Source: Falciphora oryzae
Taxonomy: Eukaryota > Ascomycota > Sordariomycetes > Magnaporthales > Magnaporthaceae
Direction: 5' to 3'
NCBI GenBank assembly: GCA_000733355.1
Contig: JNVV01000034.1
Coordinates: forward strand, 271,663 to 335,662
DNA: 64,000 nucleotides
Below, in pieces: positions 33,244-41,845 of the stretch. Position 1 is the first letter of the stretch; each line of letters starts with the position of its first letter. A program made the translations under genes and the position numbers. Below the pieces are notes generated by a model. It made no database searches. It had not been told where the DNA came from and saw only the letters and a program-made list of their open reading frames with translations.

Positions 33244-34855
33244 ATGTCCCGCCGGTCTTCTCGGATTCACGACCGTTTACAGACCTTTACACCCCTGTCA
33301 ACCCCCGATCAAGAGACCGCGACTCAGCAGCCGCCTTTACAGACGCCTACACCGCTTGACACCGGCTCACCCACCATGTCTTCCTCCGCGCCTGCCTCTA
33401 CCCCCAAGAAATACGCCCACATCATCGAGTGGAGCTATAAGGGCGTAGCGCTCGCTCGGGCTGATAGGGTTACCCAAGCGACGATGGGCTCCCCCATGTC
33501 TATCACTGGTTGGCTGTTCGGCAACCTTCAAAACTCGGATGACAATGCCACTTGGAAGATGATCGGGGAGATTCCTGCCCTTGAGGACGGAGGCAAGGTA
33601 TGTACACCCCTGTACACCCCTGTACACCCCTGTAAAAATCTTGACTAAAAGTGGCAATAGGAGGTCACCCGTCTCATCGACCCCAAGAAGGTTCAGCACG
33701 GTCCGCGCCTCGTGCAAACCGTCATCAAGAAGGAGCGCCAGCAGCAACAGCAGGCGCTGGTGGCGTACGCGCTCATCAACACACCTAGTAAGTATTTCCA
33801 TACCTTTACAAACCTTGACACCAGTGTAACCTACTGACACACCCAGCCAACGGCAAGAAGGTGTGCAAGAAGTGTGCGCACGACTTGAGCACTGGCCCTT
33901 GCGGCAGCTGCCTCGCGGGCAAAGTGGGCAACCGGCTGGTGTTCAATGGTGCTTGCACGAACTGCCAGTACTCGAGCGCTGCCCACGAGTGCTCCTTTGT
34001 CACTGCCGCGACTCGTAAGTATCCCTGCCTACAGATCCTTACATAGATTTACAAGGCTAACCCCAGTTTAGCTCGCAAGCGCAAGCGGGATGAGGATTCC
34101 ACCGACGGGGTTTGGGCCGACATGATCAAAAACCTGTCGGTCAAGCGCATGAAGGGCATGGTTCGCGATCTGCAAACCCAGATTGCCGTTGCGAAAGCCA
34201 AGGAGGCGGGTGACATNNNNNNNNNNNNNNNNNNNNNTGTACACCCCTGTAAAAATCTTGACTAAAAGTGGCAATAGGAGGTCACCCGTCTCATCGACCC
34301 CAAGAAGGTTCAGCACGGTCCGCGCCTCGTGCAAACCGTCATCAAGAAGGAGCGCCAGCAGCAACAGCAGGCGCTGGTGGCGTACGCGCTCATCAACACA
34401 CCTAGTAAGTATTTCCATACCTTTACAAACCTTGACACCAGTGTAACCTACTGACACACCCAGCCAACGGCAAGAAGGTGTGCAAGAAGTGTGCGCACGA
34501 CTTGAGCACTGGCCCTTGCGGCAGCTGCCTCGCGGGCAAAGTGGGCAACCGGCTGGTGTTCAATGGTGCTTGCACGAACTGCCAGTACTCGAGCGCTGCC
34601 CACGAGTGCTCCTTTGTCACTGCCGCGACTCGTAAGTATCCCTGCCTACAGATCCTTACATAGATTTACAAGGCTAACCCCAGTTTAGCTCGCAAGCGCA
34701 AGCGGGATGAGGATTCCACCGACGGGGTTTGGGCCGACATGATCAAAAACCTGTCGGTCAAGCGCATGAAGGGCATGGTTCGCGATCTGCAAACCCAGAT
34801 TGCCGTTGCGAAAGCCAAGGAGGCGGGTGACATTCTTGACGACAGCAGCGATTAG
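33244..34855 (+). CDS. Transposon-encoded DUF3716 cysteine-rich protein (assembly-interrupted)
   Basis: Exon 1 (33244-33597) encodes a Ser/Thr/Pro-rich N-terminus and KKYAHIIEWSYKGVALARADRVTQ. The intron begins with three TGTACACCCC repeats. Exon 2 (33661-33787) encodes EVTRLIDPKKVQHGPRLVQTV. Exon 3 (33847-34014) carries the DUF3716 zinc-binding-like domain (VCKKCAHDLSTGPCGSCLAGK...FNGACTNCQYSSAAHECSF). Exon 4 (34072 onward) has basic KRKRDED and a short helical tail. A 21-N gap interrupts exon 4, and exons 2-4 are then repeated exactly (34278-34404, 34464-34631, 34689-34855), the second copy reaching a stop. A single gene of four exons is almost certainly the true structure. DUF3716 is usually seen as a fungal domain of unknown, probably nucleic-acid or protein-binding, role. 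Inside a transposon an accessory DNA-binding role is plausible. Confidence 0.7.
33601..33630. repeat. TGTACACCCC tandem repeat (3 units)
   Basis: Three perfect 10-bp units lie in intron 1 of the DUF3716 gene, followed by a partial unit. It is part of a wider set of TTACA/TGTAA-type motifs in the non-coding parts of the transposon. Confidence 0.9.
33621..34833. other. 596-bp exact duplication around a 21-N assembly gap
   Basis: Bases 33621-34216 and 34238-34833 are identical, in direct orientation, separated only by N at 34217-34237. The left copy starts within the TGTACACCCC tandem repeat and the right copy starts with the same unit. This is the pattern of two overlapping contig ends that were scaffolded instead of merged, so it should not be read as a biological duplication. 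Confidence 0.85.
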
Positions 34856-35299
34856 GCTGACAGGAGGTGACATAGGCTTACATGAGGCTACACGATGTAG
34901 CCCTTCCTTACACAGCATAACCAGGAGTTTCCAGAGGGGCACAGGACTTTACCATAGCCAACAGGGCCTTACAGGAGTTGGCTGCATTTTACACCTTTAC
35001 CCATAAAGGAACGAACTTATTTTTATTAATAAGTTTTAATATTTATAAGGAATAAATTATATTAAAATTAAATAAAATTGCATGTGAAATGTATAAGTTT
35101 AAATTAAATTATATAATAAAATCCGTTTAAATTATATTAAAAAATGCGGTATTTAATATATGTACCTTTATATACAAACCCGGTACACCTATGTAAACGT
35201 ATGTACATCTATATACACCCGACATATCCTAATATATACCCCATACCTTCTCGTCCTCCTTTTTTTCCATTTGTTTCTCCTTTTACTCCTTAGCCCATA
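34856..35299. other. Transposon internal spacer, partly AT-rich
   Basis: It separates the DUF3716 gene and the transposase gene. Positions 34856-35000 carry many TTACA/TGTA words (for example CTTACATGAGGCTACACGATGTAG). About 35020-35170 is very AT-rich, followed by TACACC-type words and a pyrimidine-rich stretch just before the transposase ATG, which looks like its promoter. Confidence 0.55.
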
Positions 35300-37108
35300 A
35301 TGCCTCGCCCTTCCATCAACCTTGAACCGTATCGCGCTTCTATTACCCAAGCTTACGCTGCAGGCACTAGCCGCGCCGAAATCTTGTCATGGCTTCGCAC
35401 TGAAAAAAACCTTCTTCTCACCCTTCGCACGTTTGACCGGGCTTTGCGCAGATGGGGCGTGGAAGCTCGCAAAGGTCAAACTCTTCTTACCCCTAACCTC
35501 CTCCCTCGTATCCAAGAGCTCTTTTTTAAACATCTTTATTCAGATGTTGAAATTCTCGAAATCCTTTCTACCGAAGGGTTTACTATTTCCCTTTCCGGCT
35601 TACGACGATTCCGCCTCCAGCACGACATCCGGCGCCGCCTTACTCCCGAACTCCGGAATCTAGTACGGCAGCAACTAGACGAATACTTCCGTATTGACAA
35701 GCACACTACCAATATCGTCCATTCCTACGGCCGCAACCATTTGTACACCCATGTACGCCAGCAAATGATTTGTGCTTCAGAGAAGTTGGCATTCGAAGTT
35801 TACCGCACCTACCACGAAGCTAGCGTGCAAGAACGGCGCCATCACGGACACCGGCGCAAAGGAGGGTATACTACCCCTGGCCCTAATTGGATCTGGTCAG
35901 TGGATGGCTATATGAAGCTTGCACCTTTTGGTATCGAGATTTACGCAGCTATCGATGCCCATTCTCGCTTTGTTCCCTGGTTTTACGTGGGCGTTTGCGC
36001 ACGCACAGCATGCAGCGTTGTTACGCAATACTTGCATGTTGTTGAACACTATGGCTTCCTCCCCCTCATTATCCGTGCGGATCGTGGAGTGGAAACGGAA
36101 CTTTTGTGCGCGGTGCAGTACCTCCTCACCAAGGCTGCCTTAGCTGCAAAAACAAGGCAGCTTCGGCTGAAGGGAAGTGCGAGTGTGTTATCGGGTGTAG
36201 GCCCTAGTACGACATATGCACAAGAGAGTTCTTCCGCAGTACCTACTGCGCCTACTTTTGGCCCCGAAGTATCACCCGCACAGCAGGAGCCGGAGGAGAT
36301 TCCCATTCAAAAATGCTTTATTTTTGGGAAAAGCGTGTTTAACGTCAAAATCGAAAGTTGGTGGTCCCGATTGTGCCCAAGCAGAGCCCAGTTTTGGCGT
36401 GTAAGTATCTGTACCCTCCTGTTCAAGTTAATTTATTACTGACAACTTCAAACCTTTTTAGGCAAACTAGCGATGGAGGGTTTTTATGTGAAAGGAATCC
36501 TTGTGGATGATATCGCCCTCCTTTTCATCTACATGCCCATCATCCGCCAAAAGTTCGCAGACTTTGTTTCCCTTTGGAACAACCACCGCATCCGACGACA
36601 ACCTCGACGACCTCATGTTATCCCGGGACGCCCCTGGCACCTGTACCACACTCCGAAAGATGGCATTCGAGATTGGCGTGTCCCCCCTGATCCTGTGGCG
36701 TTAAAGTACGTCAAAGAGGTGTTGGAACAAGAACAGGTGGATATTGACGAATATCTTCCCCTGGAAACCCTGGCTTTTTGCACAGCAGCCATGGACAAAC
36801 TCGGTGGATTGCCCACATGGAAGACGCATGCCCAACGAGACCAGCCCTACTTTGAGCAGTACCTTGCGTTAAGGGAAGCTTTAAGAAAGCACGTGTGCAC
36901 TGGTGTACAACCCATGTTGTCGCTTTCCATCTCCCCTACGCTGGACAAAGAATCTGCGGCTGCTTTTATCCGCAGGTTAGAAGTTAAACTCCAAAATATA
37001 CACCAGCTCGCGGAGGATGGCTCCAAAGAAGACGAAGAACCAGCCGATGAAGCGGAGGATCTAGTTGAGGACATGGGAAATTTGGAATTGCAAACAAATG
37101 AAGAGTAG
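35300..37108 (+). CDS. DDE integrase-type transposase
   Basis: Two exons (35300-36398 and 36462-37108; 63-nt intron) give 581 residues. The N-terminus contains two helix-turn-helix-like segments (ITQAYAAGTSRAEILSWLRTEKN; YSDVEILEILSTEGFTISLSGLRRFRLQHDI). The catalytic core shows D1 in NWIWSVDGYMKLAPFGIEIYAAIDAHSRFV, D2 in PLIIRADRGVETELL and E in SVFNVKIESWWSRL, followed across the intron by FWRKLAMEGFY. This is the rve/IS3-like DDE arrangement seen in many basidiomycete and ascomycete 'integrase core' proteins. The spacing between D2 and E is longer than the textbook 35 residues because of a Ser/Pro-rich insertion. The protein should cut at the 37-bp TIRs. Intact frame, splice sites and motifs suggest it may be active. 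Confidence 0.88.
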
Positions 37109-37170
37109 AGTAGTAGATTGCTAATGTACATACGTGCGCCAACCTGTTAACACATCCTCGTAAACACTTT

Positions 37171-38511
37171 TCAGCCCGAAATATCGTCCGATGCACCTGG
37201 GTTATCGAATTCATTACCCTGGCAATTTCGAGTCCGTTTACTAGCGGGGGATTTGCTTGCTCCGGTAGACAAAGCCCGGCCCCGTTTGTTACGGAGCTCC
37301 ATAGAGAGAGGTGGAACAGTTGTGGGTTTGGAAGTACGCGATGTGCCCCTGATCCACAGGTATTAGCTCTGCGCATTAATATATTCTTATGCGTGTTCAT
37401 CCACTTACTGGGGTTGACCCTCGCGTACAAGGGTGTACCGGGCAGGTAGTGACTCGTTCGCCTCTTCGTCGGCATTGTCACTAGGCAACGAATCCAATAA
37501 TGCAGCGGACATCTCCGCTAATGGGGAGCTTGGTGGATGTGGTGGGGCGAACGATAGCGGGATGGGGGCAACCACGTGTTTCGGAGGCCTGGTTACCCGA
37601 GCCATTGGCTCTACCTTGATTTTCGTTCCCGGTTCTTTTTTGACGCTGCGTTTGCGTGCGGGAGCTGATGCCTTTTTGCGTGGGGATGGGGTGATAGGTC
37701 CTCCGGGGCTGCTTCCTGCCAGGGAAATATCATCCTTAAAGGTGTAAGCTGGCTTTTTGGAAGCAGGAGGATCTGTGAGGGTGCTGGCGAAGAACGACAA
37801 GGTGTATTCGGCTTTGACAGCTTCAGTAAAAGCATGTTAGCTAAAGTAAATGCTTGGGAAAAAGGAAATGTATCGCGTACTTGGGTAAAGCTTGCGTAGC
37901 AAGAGGCCGAACGAGATTGGGCCTTCGATCATGTGAGGAATCTCGGTGATGCCGGTTTTATTGCCTTTAACCCCGGCGATCAGAACCCAATCGAGCTTTT
38001 TTTGGGTGGGAGAAAGTGCACTTTTGTTTACGATAGACATGATGAGATGTTCGAGTGAAGGGAAAACGTGCTCGGCTGGGTATTGGGCAGGATGGAAAAC
38101 TTTCAGCGGGGTGATAGCTTTGTAATGCCGGATCTCTGCAAGGATAGGGTCGTCTTCGTCTTGGTAGTAGTGTCTGCCATAGAAAAAGTTCGTGCTAATG
38201 GTAACACTCAATGGTTTGGAAGGCTTTCTGGTTAACAGCATGCTGTGGTTGCGTTCACGCACGGCAAAAGCTGTATCATCGGCCAAAGGTGTTTCTCGTT
38301 TGATAGGGAGGGCAGGCAACGATAGGGCAGGGGTAGGAGATCGTGGTGGGGGAGGTGACGAGACGATAGATAGGTCGACAACCTCGTCGCCAGGGGCAGG
38401 GGGCTTGGGAAGGCGATAGCCACAGTCGGGACAGAATGTAGGAGGAGGATTGGCATAAGCAATGATGGTTGCATGGACTTTCTGCCCACAGTTGGGGACG
38501 TCCAGAGGCAT
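37171..38511 (-). CDS. Third transposon protein, unknown function
   Basis: Three exons (38511-37881, 37820-37409, 37348-37171) join in frame to 406 residues. The third exon is supported by a strong GTAAGT donor immediately before an apparent stop and by an open continuation ending GNEFDNPGASDDISG. The N-terminus has a possible zinc ribbon (NCGQKVHATII...FCPDCGYRLPK). A proline-rich linker, a globular region (NHSMLLTRKPSKPLSVTISTNFFYGRHYYQDEDD ... WVLIAGVKGNKTGITEIPHMIEGP), and a lysine/proline-rich C-terminal half follow. I recognise no known family. Its position opposite the transposase, inside the TIRs, marks it as an accessory gene of the element. Confidence 0.7.
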
Positions 38512-38714
38512 GGTGAAGCTGTGAAGCCATGTAAAGTGGTGTGAAGGAATGTAAATCTCTGCTCACCGGTCTGCATCTCTAAGCTCGATTTAAATAGCCG
38601 AAAAATGGCAAGGATGTAATGGTTCGGCTATTGACATTGATTTGGGCTGTGCGCTTGCTAAATTTGGATGTTGCACGCCTCTGGCCCACATGGGCGTGAG
38701 TCTAGCTGCCATTT

Positions 38715-38751
38715 TTGGGTTTTGTCTCGTCGGGCCTTATGCACTGCCGTA
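38715..38751 (-). repeat. Right terminal inverted repeat
   Basis: 37 bp, identical in reverse complement to 32845-32881. It is followed by CCTGGC at 38752-38757. Confidence 0.93.
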
Positions 38752-38757
38752 CCTGGC

Positions 38758-39323
38758 TTATTCGGGTAACACAAAATCTCGCGCCTGCCTTAAAGGGCGG
38801 ACGCCTTTCCGTTTCCGGGTTTGTGCCGCCAGGTCTGGCCAGCCCCCCCAACATTTGATCCCAGCCATGAAAGCACGCAATCGGCGCCTGCCGTTTGTGC
38901 CTGGGAATAGTGCGAAAGGAGCCGGGCGGGCTGCTGTGGCTGGCTGTCAGCTGAAGGGAGGCTCGGAGCTAACAGCCAACGCCGACTTGGCCGACAGCAC
39001 GTGATGCCCCCCAGGTTCCTCCTCCCTTTGTTGAAATTAACGGAACACGGCAAGAAGCCCACCGATGCCGCGGTCGGGATCGTGCTGTCTCTCGCCAAAC
39101 TTCTCTCGCTTCTCCACGCTCCCGAGGAGCACACCTTCTCCCAGAGGACATTCGCAGCTACCCTTCGTGCCACTAGTGAGTCCCGACCCCCAGCCAAGGG
39201 AAGACGCAGTCAGTGGCATCAATGGAGAGCGAGAACGACTAACATTGACTCTCGCCCGCTTCACCTGCGCCAGCCCAAGAGCAAACGGCTACCTGAACAG
39301 TTGAGCCTCCCCCACAGCCAGCC
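38758..39323. other. Right flank of the transposon
   Basis: About 570 bp carry the promoter of the DUF4267 gene. No gene is recognised. Confidence 0.5.
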
Positions 39324-39716
39324 ATGTCGACATTCTCGCAGTCGCCCTACCTCGTGTGGGCCTCGTTCGCCTTCGGCACCATCTTCACGGGCTTCGGCAT
39401 CAACGCCATCCTGCGGCCCGCGCACGCCCTCACCTTTTACGAGTTGGCCCCGCCCAAAAACCCGGCCGACCGGCGCCTGGTCGACAGCCTCATGGTCGTC
39501 TACGGCGTCCGCGACGTTTTCATGGGCGCCGCAATCTGGGCCGCCGCCCTCAACGGCCACACGGCCACCGTCGGCTGGCTGTTGCTCGCCGTTGCCGCCG
39601 TTGCCGCCGCCGATGGCGTCGTTTGCAAGTCCCACGGCAAGGGCGAGTGGAATCACTGGTCGTACGCCCCAATGGTTGCCGCCACCGGCGCCCTGCTGCT
39701 CGGCATCCTGGACTAG
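39324..39716 (+). CDS. DUF4267 small membrane protein
   Basis: This is a 130-residue intronless protein. Four hydrophobic segments are visible: YLVWASFAFGTIFTGFGINAIL, VYGVRDVFMGAAIWAAAL, VGWLLLAVAAVAAADGVV and YAPMVAATGALLLGIL. The motifs RPAHALTFYELAPPKNPADRRLVDSLMVVYGVRDVFMGAA and GEWNHWSYAPM fit the DUF4267 family of fungal four-helix membrane proteins, whose activity is unknown. It sits between the transposon and the norsolorinate-ketoreductase-like gene, in the same orientation and 0.38 kb upstream of it. It may be a cluster member or a bystander. Its size and topology recall the anthrone oxidase HypC, but HypC belongs to a different domain family (DUF1772). Confidence 0.75.
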   Translation: MSTFSQSPYLVWASFAFGTIFTGFGINAILRPAHALTFYELAPPKNPADRRLVDSLMVVYGVRDVFMGAAIWAAALNGHTATVGWLLLAVAAVAAADGVVCKSHGKGEWNHWSYAPMVAATGALLLGILD

Positions 39717-40091
39717 AGAGAGGGCAGGGCGCCGAGGCCGACTAGCAATGGAGGCATTGGTCTCCAACGTGGCTGAATGTCAGCGGGCTTGGATGCAGAG
39801 TGACGGAATTGCACCACCAGGGGACAGAGAAAAGAGAGAGACAGAGAGAGCGAGCGAAAATGGAGGACGGAATTCTAGATAGTGACCATCTCGGGGATTA
39901 AATCGACCGCCCAGCCTGCTCGGTCCGACGCCAAGTCGGTCAGGTGACCAAGGTCAGACGGTGCTGGCTTGTATAACATTATCAAAACCGGCTCTGCCTA
40001 CCACCTACTTGGGTCCCTCAACCGGCTCACGTTGACGCATAGAGACATGTTCCACCCAAGATACCGACAACCTCAACCTGAACCCCTCACC
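39717..40091. other. Spacer upstream of the ketoreductase gene
   Basis: 375 bp of presumptive promoter. No exact AflR-type site was found here; the nearest words are TCG-rich but wrongly spaced. Confidence 0.5.
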
Positions 40092-41523
40092 ATGATGAAC
40101 GGTGCTTGCCTTTCACCAGCCATAAATGGCAATGATGCCACCCAGATTGATAGCCATCATCAAGTGCCGGCTCGCAAAGCCACGTACCTGGTGACCGGTG
40201 CCAGCCGAGGTAATCATGCTGCTTTTCTTTCTCCTCATTGATTAGTCCCGCAGGTACATCTCGTAGCCTATTGCATGACAACAGAGCAAGCCCTGCTGGT
40301 AATAATTAGCATTGACCAACAAAACGTCCCCTTCCAACACAGGCCTGGGCAAGGGCCTCATCGCGGCCCTACTCCTCCGGCTCGACACGGTCGCCATCGC
40401 GTGCGTGCGCGACGTCACCTCCCAGTCCGCCGCGCTCGAGGAGCTGCCGCGGGCCGCCGGCGCCGAGCTAGTCGTCGTCCAGCTGGACTGCGCCGACGAG
40501 ACGGACGCGGCGGCGACCGCTATGGTGGGCAAGCTGCGCGCCGACCACGGCGTCTCGCATATCGACGTCGTCATCGCCAACGCCGCTATAGCAGCCAACG
40601 TAGGTTTTCTTTCCTTCCTTCCTTGTGAGCCAGGCATATTTACGGCCTCTATCGGTGCGCTTTGCCCCCGGGGCTTTCGATTCCGTCGGGATGCGTAAAA
40701 CAAACGGTGGCTCCTTGAGACACAACGGGAACAAAGACGCACGATGGAAAAACCGAGGCTATTAAGGATAATTATTATTAACAGCGGCAATAGTACGGCC
40801 CCGCGTCGACGATGCGGCTCGAGCACCTGCGCTCCCACATGACCGTCAACGCCTTCTCGGTCCTCCTGCTGTTCCAGGCCACGCTGCCTCTGCTCCAGGC
40901 AGCGACCGCCCCCGCACCCCACGACGACGACGGCGGGCGGCAACAGCGGCAGCCGAGATTCGTGCTGGTGGGCGCGCCGATCAGCACCATTACGGGCATG
41001 GAGGGGTGCGCGCGGGCCCCGCTTACGGCCTACGGCGTGTCCAAGCTGGCGGCAAACTACCTGGTGCGCAAGTTCCACTTTGAAAACAAGTGGCTGATCT
41101 CCTTTGTCATCGACCCCGGGTGAGCTGACCTGATTTCCTGGTTTCCTACCCCGTCAACCTTTTTCTTTACACGTAATGGCTACTTGCCGCCCAGGTCCGA
41201 TCCTGACAAGGGGTAAATGCGTGCGCCCGCTTGATAAAATTACAGACACGTCCAAACGGACATGGGCGCCCAGGGGGCTCGCCTGATGGGCCGCAAGGAA
41301 GCACCCACCACGGTCAAGGAGAGCGTGGACAACATGCTTGCCAGGGTACGTTGAAGCCATTGTTATAGGTGCCATTCGGTCTTTCGCGCATCACTCCAGC
41401 CTTGTCGCCGACATGTCGCCGATGCTAAACCGCCCGCGTATTTTACAGATCGACGGGGCGACCAAAGAAGACGCCTCGGGACATTTCATTCTCCACGAAG
41501 ATGGAAGCAAGCTGCCGTGGTGA
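40092..41523 (+). CDS. aflD: SDR ketoreductase, norsolorinic acid reductase (Nor-1/StcE) type
   Basis: Five exons (40092-40209, 40343-40599, 40794-41119, 41246-41345, 41449-41523) join in frame to 291 residues. Features: NAD(P)-binding TGASRGLGKGL, the NAxI-type motif IANAAIAAN, the serine in VLVGAPISTITG, and catalytic YGVSKLAANYLVRKFH (Tyr-x3-Lys). After DPGHVQTDMG the tail reads IDGATKEDASGHF, which is characteristic of the Nor-1 group. In aflatoxin biosynthesis this enzyme reduces the 1'-keto group of norsolorinic acid to averantin. An ATG at 40047 (in frame) would add 15 residues. Other SDR roles in the pathway are possible but fit the tail motif less well. Confidence 0.82.
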
Positions 41524-41845
41524 GGGCGGAATGAGATGGGGGTGGCTTGGAGCCTAAAGCCAGGCAACGTGATACACCTAGGTTTTCAAGGATTGTGTAA
41601 GGCTGGCGTCATCTCTCTGGCGTGTCATGTCGATATCAAAGCTGGTTGACAAGTATGTCGAGTGTTTACGCGGAACGGCTCCCAGTGAAGAAAAACGCAA
41701 GTATGCATCTATCAGCGACATCATCATTATCGTCATCAATGGTATCGTGAATAATATTTATAAATGTCATCATCATCTCCTCGTTGACATCATCAGTAGT
41801 ATTCTCGCACCGTCTTGGGGCACCACGTCAACCCTCACCGTCTCG
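41524..41845. other. Convergent intergenic region
   Basis: About 320 bp lie between the ketoreductase and regulator 3' ends, including an AT-rich ATCATCAT-containing stretch. No gene is seen. Confidence 0.5.

Larger units (their letters stand above)
32839..38757. mobile_element. Complete three-gene DNA transposon (IS3EU-like, DDE integrase type)
   Basis: The element occupies 32845-38751 (5,907 nt as assembled, about 5,290 nt if a false duplication is removed). Perfect 37-bp terminal inverted repeats start 5'-TACGGCAGTGCATAAGG and it is flanked by the 6-bp direct repeat CCTGGC (32839-32844 and 38752-38757). It encodes a DUF3716 protein and a DDE transposase on the plus strand and a third protein on the minus strand, all with introns and open frames. 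Termini TA(C)...(G)TA, a 6-bp duplication, an IS3/retroviral-integrase-like catalytic core and accessory genes agree with the IS3EU superfamily as I remember it; that classification is tentative. Identical TIRs and intact genes point to recent insertion. No RIP-like decay is evident. It separates the FAS/peroxidase block from the rest of the cluster. Confidence 0.88.

Noticed and set aside
33601..33640. TGTACACCCC repeats as an interstitial telomere
   Set aside because: The unit is not the fungal telomere repeat TTAGGG/CCCTAA and lies within an intron of a transposon gene.
34217..34833. Tandem gene duplication within the transposon
   Set aside because: The copies are exactly identical and separated only by N. 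An unmerged contig overlap explains it better.
39324..39716. Calling the small membrane protein HypC (anthrone oxidase)
   Set aside because: The sequence motifs fit DUF4267, not the DUF1772 family of HypC. Only size and topology are similar.
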